NCBI GenBank assembly: GCA_016794785.1
Contig: JAEUHC010000008.1
Coordinates: 1 to 64,000, forward strand
Reading direction: 5' to 3'
From: Opitutaceae bacterium
GTDB lineage: Bacteria; Verrucomicrobiota; Verrucomicrobiia; Opitutales; Opitutaceae
DNA: 64,000 bases
Shown one piece after another: positions 43,283 to 51,723 of this stretch (positions are counted from its first letter, which is position 1; every line of letters begins with the position of its first letter). The translations under genes were made by a program, and so were the position numbers. The notes beneath the pieces were generated by a model. The model did no database searches and was not told the DNA's origin. It saw nothing but the letters and a program-made list of their open reading frames with translations.

Positions 43283-44038
43283 CTATTCCTCATTTTCCTC
43301 CTTGGCGCGCCGGGCCCGCGCAAAGCTCCGTTTCCCGCCCGCGAAAAATTCCAGGAATTTTCGCGCCTCCGCCGTCTCGAAGGCTCCCGCCGCGAGCCGG
43401 GCCGCCGCGACATCGCGGATATTGCCCGGCGTGAAATACACCTCCTGAAACGCGGCCTTCAGCTCCGCGATCGCCACGCGCGGCACGCCGCGGCGCTTGA
43501 GGCCGACGATGTTGAACCCGATGACGTCGTCGCGCTCGGCCACCATCGTGAAATGCGGCACGTCGCGCGTGATCGCGGCGTGGCCGGCGACCATCACGCT
43601 GTCGCCGATGCGGCAAAACTGGTGCACCGCCGCCGCGCCGCCGAGGAAGCTGTGGTCGCCCACGCTCACATGGCCCGCGAGCAGCGCGGCGTTGGCGAAG
43701 ACGACGTGGCTGCCCACCTCGCAGTCGTGCGCGACATGGCTGGCCGCCATGAGGAAACAGTTTTCACCGAGGACGGTCGCCTTGCCTGCGTGAATCGAGC
43801 GGTTGATGGTGACATGCTCGCGCACGACCGTCCCGGCGCCGATGCGCACGCGGGCATCGAGCGTGCGGTCAAATTTCAAATACTGCGGATCCCCGCCGAC
43901 CACCGCAAAGGGATGCACGACCACCCGGTCGCCCAGCTCGCAGTGTTTCGTGACGATGGCGTGCGCCATGATCTCGCAGTCGGCGCCGAGTTGCGCGCCC
44001 GGCTCGACGATGGCCGTGGGATGAATCGTGGTGGCCAT
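43283..44038 (-). CDS. lpxA: UDP-N-acetylglucosamine acyltransferase
   Basis: First enzyme of lipid A synthesis, moving a 3-hydroxyacyl chain from ACP to UDP-GlcNAc; 251 residues. Left-handed hexapeptide repeats fill the N-terminal two thirds (IHPTAIVEPGAQLGADCEI and on). The active-site area is CFLMAASHVAHDCEVGS with the catalytic His. GFNIVGLKRRG and a helical C-terminus follow. The usual partners lpxD and fabZ are absent nearby. It sits 3 bp after the unknown gene on the same strand. Confidence 0.95.
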   Translation of the reverse strand: MATTIHPTAIVEPGAQLGADCEIMAHAIVTKHCELGDRVVVHPFAVVGGDPQYLKFDRTLDARVRIGAGTVVREHVTINRSIHAGKATVLGENCFLMAASHVAHDCEVGSHVVFANAALLAGHVSVGDHSFLGGAAAVHQFCRIGDSVMVAGHAAITRDVPHFTMVAERDDVIGFNIVGLKRRGVPRVAIAELKAAFQEVYFTPGNIRDVAAARLAAGAFETAEARKFLEFFAGGKRSFARARRAKEENEE

Positions 44039-44041
44039 GGC

Positions 44042-44686
44042 TCAGGAGACGACCCGCACGCGCCGCACTGGGGTTGCGCTGTCGCGCTCCGTCAGCAGGT
44101 CGAGCTGGGTGTCTTTCAGCAAATCGTAGTTCTTGAGCAGGCGCATCACCTGGAGGGTGTCGCTCTTGCTGTAGTTCTGGTTGATTTCGATTTTGTCGAT
44201 CAGGTCGAGCAGCATGGCACGGAAGGAAAGGATGGCATCGACGCCGCTCTGCTTCAGGAGTTCCACACTTTGCGAGCGAAAGGGCTCGGCCGTCGGCAGG
44301 CTGGGGAGCACGAGTATCTTGGTGAGCGCGCCCGCCGGGTCCTCGTGGGCGTCGGGCGGGAAAAAGCGCGCGGCTTCCTTGAGCACGTTTTTCTGGAGGA
44401 AGCTGAAGATCTCCGGGCTGCTCTTCAGCATGCCGGGCGTGAACACGCCCGTATGCCAGCCCTTCACGGCGACAATCGCCCGATGCACGAAGGGCAGCTC
44501 GTTCGGGAACAGGAAAAAATCCGGCTTCCGCGTCCCGCGCTGCCACGCGGGGTTCAGCACCATGAGATCGATCTCCTCCTCGGCGGCCTTGCGGCGCGAC
44601 TGCACCTGGTATTTCCGCGCCTGGCGGACGAGGAATCCGTTCTGCTCGAAATACTCGCGGACAATGCCTTCGTCGATCGCGGACAT
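44042..44686 (-). CDS. Conserved-looking protein of unknown function, possibly nuclease-like fold
   Basis: A 214-residue soluble protein between aroB and lpxA. Residues about 14-60 read EQNGFLVRQARKY, EEEIDLMVLNP and later AIVAVKGWHTG, a layout that resembles the D-Xn-(D/E)XK core of PD-(D/E)XK proteins, although the expected acidic residue before VK is Ala. This would mean an inactive or altered site if the fold call is right. The C-terminal half is helical with repeated LLK blocks. The start ATG 44686 lies 8 bases from the arm of a heptad foldback element and has no Shine-Dalgarno motif. Function unknown. Confidence 0.8.
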   Translation of the reverse strand: MSAIDEGIVREYFEQNGFLVRQARKYQVQSRRKAAEEEIDLMVLNPAWQRGTRKPDFFLFPNELPFVHRAIVAVKGWHTGVFTPGMLKSSPEIFSFLQKNVLKEAARFFPPDAHEDPAGALTKILVLPSLPTAEPFRSQSVELLKQSGVDAILSFRAMLLDLIDKIEINQNYSKSDTLQVMRLLKNYDLLKDTQLDLLTERDSATPVRRVRVVS

Positions 44687-44694
44687 AGGGCAAA

Positions 44695-44783
44695 AGTAGT
44701 GAGTAGCGGGTAGCGGGTAGCGAGCATTTTGAAAAGCACCGTCCCGCCGGATGCTCACTACTCACTACCCACTACTCGCTACT
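44695..44783. repeat. Foldback element with 33-nt heptad arms (GTAGYGR family), copy 2
   Basis: Inverted arms of 33 nt at 44695-44727 and 44751-44783 surround a 23-nt centre. Each arm is four GTAGYGR-type units ending in GAGCAT at the inner side. The arms differ from each other at only five positions, all transitions. The element fills the gap exactly from the aroB stop codon (44784) to 8 bases before the next start codon. It matches copy 1 at 1818-1920 in arm length, unit and polarity. Confidence 0.9.
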
Positions 44784-45869
44784 TCACGCCGCCCCCACTT
44801 CACGAAAGCTCGCCTCGACCAACGCGGGCGCGAGATCGCCCTGCGTCGCGGCCTCGCCGATCTTGCGCAGCACCACGAAGCGCAGGCCGCCGGCGCGGAC
44901 TTTCTTGTCGCGGGTCATCGCCGCGTGCAGCGCCGCATGGGCGAGCGGCGCGCGCAGCCGCACCGGCAGCGCGTGCGTCGCGATCACGCGCTCGATGCGC
45001 GCGACTTCGGCGGCGGTGATTGCCCCGAGCTTCTGCGAAAGTCGCGCCGCCGCGCAAAGCCCGATGGCCACGGCCTCGCCGTGCAGATATTCGCCGTAGC
45101 CCGCGGCGTTCTCGATCGCATGGCCAAAGGTGTGCCCGAGGTTGAGCAGCGCACGGCCGCCTTCCTTCGCCGTCTCGCGTTCGTCGGCCTCGACAATCGT
45201 CGCCTTGATCGCGCAGCAGCGGTGAATCACCGCGGGCAGCTCGGCGCTCGCCACGGTGAGCGGGGTTTTCTCCAACTGCGCGAAGAGCGCCGCATCGCCG
45301 AGCAGGCCGTATTTGATCACCTCGGCCATGCCGGCGGCGAACTCGCGGGCCGGCAACGTCGCGAGCAGGCCCGTCGAGACGAACACGCCGCGCGGCTGGT
45401 GAAACGCGCCGACGAGGTTTTTGCCCGCGGCGATGTTGATGCCCGTCTTGCCGCCCACGGAGCTGTCCACCATCGCGAGCAATGTCGTCGGCACTTGGAA
45501 GAAATCCACGCCGCGCAGGTAGCTCGCCGCCGCAAAGCCCCCGAGATCACCGATGACACCGCCGCCCACAGCGAACACTGCGCCCCCGCGGTCGAGTTTC
45601 GACGCCGCGAGAAAATCCAGCACCCGGCCGAGCCCCGCGAGCGACTTCGCACCCTCGCCCGGTTCGACGGCCAGCAACGGCGCCGCGCCGAACATCGCCC
45701 GCAACGCCTCCCCTTGCGCGGCCGCCACGCGTTCGTCGGTGAGGACGGCGATGCGCCGTCCGGCCGCCGCCAAGTCATCCGCGGCGGCCCGCACCTCCGC
45801 GCGCAAATCCGTCCCGAATCGGATCGGGTAGCTGCGTTCGCCAAGGTTGACGCGGAGCGTGTCGGCCAT
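44784..45869 (-). CDS. aroB: 3-dehydroquinate synthase
   Basis: Second step of the shikimate pathway, cyclising DAHP to 3-dehydroquinate with NAD and a divalent metal; 361 residues. Key blocks are AVGGGVIGDLGGFAAASYLRGV, PTTLLAMVDSSVGGKTGIN, MAEVIKYGLL, the metal ligands in EADERE, LNLGHTFGHAIE and GEAVAIG, and RDKK near the C-terminus. The ATG at 45869 begins MADTLRVNLGERSYPI; a long open extension upstream overlaps an antisense region and is not coding. The stop codon directly abuts a foldback repeat. Confidence 0.95.
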   Translation of the reverse strand: MADTLRVNLGERSYPIRFGTDLRAEVRAAADDLAAAGRRIAVLTDERVAAAQGEALRAMFGAAPLLAVEPGEGAKSLAGLGRVLDFLAASKLDRGGAVFAVGGGVIGDLGGFAAASYLRGVDFFQVPTTLLAMVDSSVGGKTGINIAAGKNLVGAFHQPRGVFVSTGLLATLPAREFAAGMAEVIKYGLLGDAALFAQLEKTPLTVASAELPAVIHRCCAIKATIVEADERETAKEGGRALLNLGHTFGHAIENAAGYGEYLHGEAVAIGLCAAARLSQKLGAITAAEVARIERVIATHALPVRLRAPLAHAALHAAMTRDKKVRAGGLRFVVLRKIGEAATQGDLAPALVEASFREVGAA

Positions 45870-46071
45870 CGAAGGAGTCAAACGCGCGCCCGCGCCACGC
45901 GTCGAGGAGAAGTTCCGCCCGCCACGCCCGGAAAAATTTTCTCGCCCTCGCCCCGTCCCCGCCGCCATCACCACTCGCGACCGGCCGGGGGAGAAGACGC
46001 GCGTGACGCCGCACTGCCCCGCCACGGCGACCTGCGCGAGCGACTCGCGCCCCGCCCGCGCCGCCACGCCG

Positions 46072-46881
46072 ATGACCGACCGCACCTCACCTTCCAGCAC
46101 CCTCAGCCAGCATCCGCTCGGCCCCGGCACCACCCTGCGGTGGGCGCCCAGCCTGGCCATTGCGACTGATCCGGCGGCGGCGGCGCATTTTGCCTTCCTG
46201 CTGCCCGCCACGCGCACCGCGCCCGGCGTGATGCAGTTCCTGCCTGCGCTCGGCACATCCGCGCCCCCCGCCTGTGCGTTTTGCGTCTGCATCGCGCTCG
46301 ACGCCGCGGCGCTGCGCGATCTGCTGGCGGGCGATGCCACGCCTGGCGCCGCGCTGCTGCGCGCCCCCGCCGCGCCCGTCCTCTCGCTGCCCCTCACCGC
46401 CGCGGCGCGCTTCGCCGCCGAGTCGATCCAGAGCTGCCCGTTTGCCGGCTCGTTCCGGGCGATGGCCCTCACGGCACGCGGCCACGATCTGCTGCTCGAA
46501 TTTCTCACCGCGCTCGCCAACTCCGCCTCGCCACCCGCCGGCCCGATCACGCGCGCCCTCGCCGACCGCATCCACGCGGCGGCCGATATTCTCAAGCGCC
46601 GCTTCGAGCAGCCGCCCGCCCTGTCCGCGCTCGCGCGCGAGGTCGGACTGAGCGAGACGACGCTGAAGCGCGGGTTCCGCCAAGTCTTCGGCACCACGCC
46701 CTTCGCCTACCTGCGCGCGCGCCGCCTGGAGCATGCGCATGCGCTGCTCGCCGCGGGCGAGGCCACCGTGCTCGAGGCCGCCGCCATGGTCGGCTACAGC
46801 AACCCCAGCAACTTTGCCGCGGCCTTCCGCCTCCAGTTCGGCGTCAACCCGAAGGCGTTTCAATTGACCGCCCGCAGGTAG
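46072..46881 (+). CDS. AraC-family transcriptional regulator (PchR-like)
   Basis: A 269-residue regulator with a C-terminal AraC helix-turn-helix pair: LSALAREVGLSETTLKRGFRQVFG and VLEAAAMVGYSNPSNFAAAFRLQFG. The N-terminal 170 residues form the effector domain. Its place 59 bp upstream of a siderophore receptor, and the PchR-like C-terminal sequence, suggest that it activates the receptor in response to iron-siderophore. The ATG at 46072 was chosen because the open frame upstream is low-complexity Arg/Pro sequence antisense to aroB leader DNA. Confidence 0.88.
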   Translation: MTDRTSPSSTLSQHPLGPGTTLRWAPSLAIATDPAAAAHFAFLLPATRTAPGVMQFLPALGTSAPPACAFCVCIALDAAALRDLLAGDATPGAALLRAPAAPVLSLPLTAAARFAAESIQSCPFAGSFRAMALTARGHDLLLEFLTALANSASPPAGPITRALADRIHAAADILKRRFEQPPALSALAREVGLSETTLKRGFRQVFGTTPFAYLRARRLEHAHALLAAGEATVLEAAAMVGYSNPSNFAAAFRLQFGVNPKAFQLTARR

Positions 46882-46940
46882 AAATCCGCCGCGCGCGGGT
46901 GGAATTTCCCGCGCTCATTTTGCGATACTCTGGCTTTCCC

Positions 46941-49112
46941 ATGAAAGCCGCCACGACCGCCACTCTCATCCCGCACCGCCTCAACGCCTGCGCGTTCGCG
47001 TTCGCCGTGCTCGTCGCCACGCCAGGCTTTGCTCCGGTCGCCCTGGCCCAGGCGCCGACGACCCCGAGCTACCTCCCCGCCAAGGAGCCGGCCGTGGCTC
47101 TGGAAAAATTCGAGGTCAGCGACCGGCGGGAGAAAACCTACGTCACCCCGCGCAGCGTCTCCGCCACCAAGACCGACACCGCGCTCGTCAATGTCCCGCA
47201 GTCCATCAGCGTCGTCACCCGCGAGCTCATCGACGATCAGGCGATGCACAGCATCGGCGATGTCACGCGCTACGTGCCCGGCGCCGGCATCGCGCAGGGC
47301 GAGGGCAACCGCGACACGCCCGTCCTCCGCGGCAACAGCACCACGGCGGACTTCTTCGTCGATGGCATCCGCGACGACGTCCAATATTTCCGCGACCTCT
47401 ACACGGTCGATCGCGTCGAGGTGCTCAAGGGCCCCAACGCGCTGATCTTCGGCCGCGGCGGCTCCGGCGGCCTCGTCAACCGCGTGAGCAAGCAGGCCAC
47501 CGGCGCCACGACGCGGGAACTGTCCCTGCTGTTCGGCTCGTGGAATCAATTTCGCGCCACGCTCGACGCGGGCGAAGCGATCAGCCTCACCCTCGCCTTC
47601 CGCCTCACAGCGCTGTTCGAGGATGCCGACAGCTATCGCGACGACGTCACGCTGCGCCGCTACGGCGTGAATCCCACCCTCGCGTGGCGGCTCGCGCCGC
47701 GCACCACGCTCCGCGCCGGCGTCGAGCACTTCCACGATGAGCGCGTGGCCGACCGCGGGGTCTCGTCGTTCCAAGGCCGCCCCGTGCGCACCGCCGCCTC
47801 CACGTTCTTCGGCGACCCCGCGCAGAGCACGAGCGACGCGACCGTGAACTCCGCCTTCGCCACGCTCGACCACACGTTCACGAACAAGATCGCGCTGCGC
47901 AACCACACGCGCTTCGGCCGCTATGAGAAATTCTACCAGAACGTCTATCCCGGCGCCGTGAACGCCGCCGGCACCACCGTCGCGATCTCCGCCTACAGCA
48001 ACGCGACCGACCGCGACAACCTGTTCAACCAGACCGACGTGATCCTGCCGTTCGCGACCGGCTCCGTGCAGCACCAGGTGCTCGCCGGCCTCGAACTCGC
48101 CCGGCAGGAGACCGAAAACCTCCGCCTCACCGGCTACTTCACGACCATCAGCCCGACGACCACCTCCATCAGCGTGCCGCTCGCCGCGCCGCGTTCCACG
48201 TTGCCGCTCATGTTCCAACCCAACGCCACCGATGCCAGCAACCAGGGCGTCGCCAAGACCGCGGCCATCTACGCCCAGGATCAAATCGCCCTCCTGCCGC
48301 AGCTGCACGCGATCGTCGGCGTGCGCCTCGAACGCTTCTCCGTCGATTTCCGCAACCGCCGGACCGGCGCGCCGGTCGCCAACACCGACCACTTCGTCTC
48401 CCCGCGCGCCGGCCTGATCTTCAAGCCCGCCGAGCACGTCTCGATCTACGCCAGCCAAAGCATGTCGCAGGTGCCGCGCGCCGGCGAACAGCTGTCCTCC
48501 CTCAGCCTCACCAACCGCTCGCTTGACCCGGAGGAGTTCGAGAACCGTGAGATCGGCGTGAAATGGGATCTGCGCCCTGACCTCGCCTTCAGCGCGGCGG
48601 CCTACCGCCTCGATCGCAGCAACGTCGCCATCACCGATCCCGCCGATCCGACCAAGTCGCTGCTCGTGGACGGCCAGCGCGCCCAGGGCGTCGAACTCGG
48701 CCTCACGGGCCGGCTGACCGCCAACTGGAGCATCGTCGGCGGCTACGCGTATCAGGATGGCACGATCAAAACCACGCAGTCCGCGACCGTCGTGGCCGGC
48801 GCCCGCCTCGCCCAGCTCCCGCGCCACACGTTTTCCCTGTGGCATCGCTACGACCTCAACCCGCAGTGGGGCCTCGGCCTCGGCACCATTTATCGCGACG
48901 AGATGTTCGCCTCCGCCGACAACACCGTGCGCCTGCCCGGCTTCGTCCGCTTCGACGGCGCGCTGTTTTACCGCTTGAGCGCACGCTTCCGCGCGCAGCT
49001 CAACGTCGAGAACCTGCTCGACCGCGGCTACTCCGCGACCGCGCACAGCAACACCAACATCACGCCCGGTTCGCCGCGCGCCTTCCGCGTCAGCCTGACG
49101 ACCCGGTTCTGA
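46941..49112 (+). CDS. TonB-dependent siderophore receptor
   Basis: Outer-membrane ferric-siderophore transporter of the FhuA/FpvA type, 723 residues, with a signal peptide (AFAVLVATPGFAPVALAQA). A TonB-box-like start and plug domain (VPQSISVVTRELIDDQ, DTPVLRGNSTTADFFVDGIRDD, VEVLKGPNALIFGRGGSGGLVN) precede the barrel, which ends in VSLTTRF. The ATG at 46941 starts the signal peptide. AraC regulator upstream and PepSY protein downstream make a standard iron-uptake set. No Fur box was found by eye in the 59-bp gap. Confidence 0.94.
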   Translation: MKAATTATLIPHRLNACAFAFAVLVATPGFAPVALAQAPTTPSYLPAKEPAVALEKFEVSDRREKTYVTPRSVSATKTDTALVNVPQSISVVTRELIDDQAMHSIGDVTRYVPGAGIAQGEGNRDTPVLRGNSTTADFFVDGIRDDVQYFRDLYTVDRVEVLKGPNALIFGRGGSGGLVNRVSKQATGATTRELSLLFGSWNQFRATLDAGEAISLTLAFRLTALFEDADSYRDDVTLRRYGVNPTLAWRLAPRTTLRAGVEHFHDERVADRGVSSFQGRPVRTAASTFFGDPAQSTSDATVNSAFATLDHTFTNKIALRNHTRFGRYEKFYQNVYPGAVNAAGTTVAISAYSNATDRDNLFNQTDVILPFATGSVQHQVLAGLELARQETENLRLTGYFTTISPTTTSISVPLAAPRSTLPLMFQPNATDASNQGVAKTAAIYAQDQIALLPQLHAIVGVRLERFSVDFRNRRTGAPVANTDHFVSPRAGLIFKPAEHVSIYASQSMSQVPRAGEQLSSLSLTNRSLDPEEFENREIGVKWDLRPDLAFSAAAYRLDRSNVAITDPADPTKSLLVDGQRAQGVELGLTGRLTANWSIVGGYAYQDGTIKTTQSATVVAGARLAQLPRHTFSLWHRYDLNPQWGLGLGTIYRDEMFASADNTVRLPGFVRFDGALFYRLSARFRAQLNVENLLDRGYSATAHSNTNITPGSPRAFRVSLTTRF

Positions 49113-49157
49113 TGCCCCTTGAAGGGCGGCCTCTCTCCGCGCTCACTTACGGTCTGC

Positions 49158-50324
49158 ATGACTTTTCGCTCCGTCCTTTTCTGGCTCCATCTCGCCTCCG
49201 GTCTCGTCGCCGGCCTTGTCATCGCGCTCCTCTGCGCCACGGGGACGCTGCTCTCCTTTGAAAAACAGCTCGTCGCGTGGGCCGAGCGCGACGCCCGCCA
49301 GATCGCTCCGCCCGCCGCGGCGGCGACCCGCCTGACCGGCGAGGAGCTGCAGGCCCGCTTCCGCACCGCCCACCCCACCGCCAAGGTCACGAGCCTGGTG
49401 TTCTCATCCGACCCGCACGCCGCGGTCGCGTTCACCGTGGACCGCGCGGGGACCTTTTACGTCAACCCCTACACCGGCGAAGCCCGCCAGCCTGCCACAC
49501 GCGCGATGGCCAATTTCATGCGCGGCACGACCGAGCTGCACCGCTATCTCGGCTTCTCCGGCCCCGAAAGCCGCCCGCGGGGCAAACTGATCACCGGCAT
49601 CTGCAACCTCGCGTTCTTCGTGCTCGCCGTGACGGGCCTCTATCTGTGGATGCCGCGCACCTGGTCGTGGCGCGCCGTGCAGCCCGTGATCTGGTTTCGC
49701 CAGAACGCGACCACCAAGGCCCGCGATTTCAACTGGCACACCACGATCGGCTTTTGGTGCGCGCCCGTGCTGATCGTGCTCACGCTCACGGCCGTGCCGA
49801 TCTCCTTCCGTTGGGGCGGCGAGCTCCTCTACACGCTCACGGGCACGCCGCTCCCCGCCTCCGGCCCGCAGAGCAGTGGCGCGCAGCCGCCAGCCGCCAC
49901 CGTGCCCGCGGCACCGGCCGACACCCCGCGCGTATCACCCGACCGTCTGGTCGCCGAGGCCCAGCGCCTCCTGCCGGCCTGGCAAACCCTCACCCTCCGC
50001 ATCCCCGGCGCCGCCACGCAACCGGTGGTGCTCACGGTGCGCGAGCACGGCAGCTGGCCGCGCACCGCCTTGACCACGCTCCAGTTCGATCCGTTTACCG
50101 CGCAGCTCCTGCGCCGCGACGGCCACGCCGAGCTCAACGCCGCCCGGCAAGTCCGAGGCTGGACGCGCTTCCTCCACACGGGCGAGGCGCTCGGCTGGAT
50201 CGGGCAGCTCGTCGCCGGCCTCGCCTGCCTCGGCGGCTGCTTCCTCGTTTACACCGGCTTCGCCCTGAGCTGGCGACGGTTCTTCGGCCAGAAATCCGCC
50301 GCGCCCACCGACGCGGCGTTGTAG
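49158..50324 (+). CDS. PepSY-associated transmembrane protein (iron-uptake reductase-like)
   Basis: A 388-residue inner-membrane protein with four transmembrane helices and PepSY domains. Family marks are the N-terminal FWLHLASGLVAGLVIALLCATGTLLSFE, ELHRYLGF, the LAVTGLYLWMPR helix with RDFNWHTTIGFW, and the C-terminal FLHTGEALGWIGQLVAGLAC helix. Such proteins follow siderophore receptors and may reduce or release iron at the inner membrane. ATG 49158 begins the first helix. Its TAG stop lies inside the GTAG foot of a REP element. Confidence 0.9.
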   Translation: MTFRSVLFWLHLASGLVAGLVIALLCATGTLLSFEKQLVAWAERDARQIAPPAAAATRLTGEELQARFRTAHPTAKVTSLVFSSDPHAAVAFTVDRAGTFYVNPYTGEARQPATRAMANFMRGTTELHRYLGFSGPESRPRGKLITGICNLAFFVLAVTGLYLWMPRTWSWRAVQPVIWFRQNATTKARDFNWHTTIGFWCAPVLIVLTLTAVPISFRWGGELLYTLTGTPLPASGPQSSGAQPPAATVPAAPADTPRVSPDRLVAEAQRLLPAWQTLTLRIPGAATQPVVLTVREHGSWPRTALTTLQFDPFTAQLLRRDGHAELNAARQVRGWTRFLHTGEALGWIGQLVAGLACLGGCFLVYTGFALSWRRFFGQKSAAPTDAAL

Positions 50325-50344
50325 GCGGGGTGCCCTCACCCCGC
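50321..50344. repeat. GTAG-headed REP hairpin
   Basis: GTAG followed by the palindrome GCGGGGTG-CCCT-CACCCCGC. The 24 bases are identical to 55476-55499. It lies between the ends of the convergent PepSY and xylR genes and may also end transcription both ways. Confidence 0.75.
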
Positions 50345-50352
50345 AGCGCACT

Positions 50353-51543
50353 CTACGCCCCGGCCCGGCTCGTGCGGTGCCGGGCGCGAAACGCATAAGG
50401 GCTCTCGCCGGTCTCGCGGCGGAAGGCCACGCTCAGGTAGCTCGCGTCGCTGAAGCCCGCCAGCTCCGCCACCACGGCGATCGAGACCTCGCTCTCCACC
50501 AGCAGATGCCGCGCGCGCTCGATTTTGGCGTGGACGATCTGGCGGTGGGGCGAGTGGCCGAGCAGGGCCTGGAATTTTTTCTCCAGCAACGTGCGCGACA
50601 TCGGCACGGCGCGCAGCACGTCGGCCACGTTCACGCCCTCGCACGCGTGCTGGCGGATAAACTTGAGCGCCGCGGCCACGCGCGCATCGGCGACCGACAC
50701 CACATCGGTTGACTGCCGCTCCACCACGCGCACCGGATCGACGAAGCGCGTCTCAGCGCGCACGCTGCGGCGCGCGGCCATCATGCGCGCGAGCATCGCC
50801 GCGGCCTCGAAGCCCGTGCGACGGGCGTTGGGCTGCACGCTGCTGAGCGGCGGGCTGCACAGCTCGCAGAGCACCTCGTCGTTGTCCACGCCGAGCACCG
50901 CCACGTCGTCCGGCACGTGGAGCCCGCGCGCCTGGCAGGCCTCGAGCACCTGTTGCGCGCGCCCGTCGTAGCACGCGAAGACGCCCACCGGCTTCGGCAG
51001 CCCCGCCAGCCATTCCGCGATCGCGCGGTGCTCGGCATCGGAGCCCGGCGCGCGGCGGACCTGCGCGCCCGGCGCGAAGGCCGCGCACAAGTGGCCGGCC
51101 GCCGTCACACAGCGCGCAAACTCCGCGCCGCGCTGGCGCGACCACAGGAACCGCTCGTCGCCGCAATAGGCGTAATGGGCAAACCCCTTGCGCGCGAGAT
51201 GCTCGGCGGCGAGCCGCGCCACGGCGGCGTTGTCGATGCTCACGCGCGGAAACTCCGAGGCGTCGCGCTCCGCGCTCACGTCTACCACCGGCAGTCCCGT
51301 GCGCCGGAGCGCCGCCGCGATCGCGGGCGAATCGACGCGCGCGATGATCCCGTCGCCGCGCCAGTCGGCCAGCCACGAGGGCACCGCGGCCCCCCGCGCC
51401 TGCTCCGTGAACCGCACCGCCCAGCGCCCGCCCTCGCGCATCCAGTCGCGCACCCCGTAGAGCAGATCCCGCCCGTAGCGGTTGGAGGTCTCGATGAGCA
51501 GCGCGACTTTGCGGCTGCTGCCGGTGTTCGCTTTGGCGGACAT
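50353..51543 (-). CDS. xylR: XylR-type regulator (LacI-like sensor plus AraC DNA-binding domain)
   Basis: A 396-residue regulator. Residues about 10-280 form a periplasmic-binding-like sugar sensor ([59 protein letters not shown]). The C-terminus has an AraC-type DNA-binding domain ([18 protein letters not shown] and [22 protein letters not shown]). This matches the xylose activator XylR. It is divergent from xylA with a 180-bp shared promoter region. The ATG at 51543 starts MSAKANTG; an upstream open frame extends into the promoter. Confidence 0.9.
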   Translation of the reverse strand: MSAKANTGSSRKVALLIETSNRYGRDLLYGVRDWMREGGRWAVRFTEQARGAAVPSWLADWRGDGIIARVDSPAIAAALRRTGLPVVDVSAERDASEFPRVSIDNAAVARLAAEHLARKGFAHYAYCGDERFLWSRQRGAEFARCVTAAGHLCAAFAPGAQVRRAPGSDAEHRAIAEWLAGLPKPVGVFACYDGRAQQVLEACQARGLHVPDDVAVLGVDNDEVLCELCSPPLSSVQPNARRTGFEAAAMLARMMAARRSVRAETRFVDPVRVVERQSTDVVSVADARVAAALKFIRQHACEGVNVADVLRAVPMSRTLLEKKFQALLGHSPHRQIVHAKIERARHLLVESEVSIAVVAELAGFSDASYLSVAFRRETGESPYAFRARHRTSRAGA

Positions 51544-51574
51544 TCGTTCTCCCACTCCGCCGGAGGCATACGAA

Positions 51575-51588
51575 ATTTCAAAAGAAAT
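51575..51588. promoter_or_regulatory. Candidate operator between xylR and xylA
   Basis: A perfect AT-rich inverted repeat ATTTC-AAAA-GAAAT, overlapping the palindrome GAAATTTC, stands out in a GC-rich region 32 bp from the xylR start and about 140 bp from xylA. It could be the XylR binding site; this is inference from place and symmetry. Confidence 0.45.
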
Positions 51589-51672
51589 GTGTGGATCTTT
51601 GCTACCATCGGCCCGCACTCATCCGTTACACTCTATGCTCTCAGGTCTCGCTACGTCTTCTTATCTCGCAAG

Positions 51673-51723
51673 TCTCCCCTCTCCCCTCCCTCCGTCTCTC
51701 CTTCTCTCCCTCCCCCTCCACCC
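51673..51723 (+). other. Polypyrimidine leader directly before xylA
   Basis: Of the 51 bases before the xylA ATG, only 51694 (G) and 51720 (A) are purines. The leader therefore has no Shine-Dalgarno sequence. It may be bound by a protein such as S1 or form an unusual DNA structure; neither can be shown here. Confidence 0.7.

Noticed and set aside
42131..44713. 860-codon plus-strand frame across pdxA, lpxA and the unknown gene
   Set aside because: Antisense to three recognisable genes and of shadow composition.
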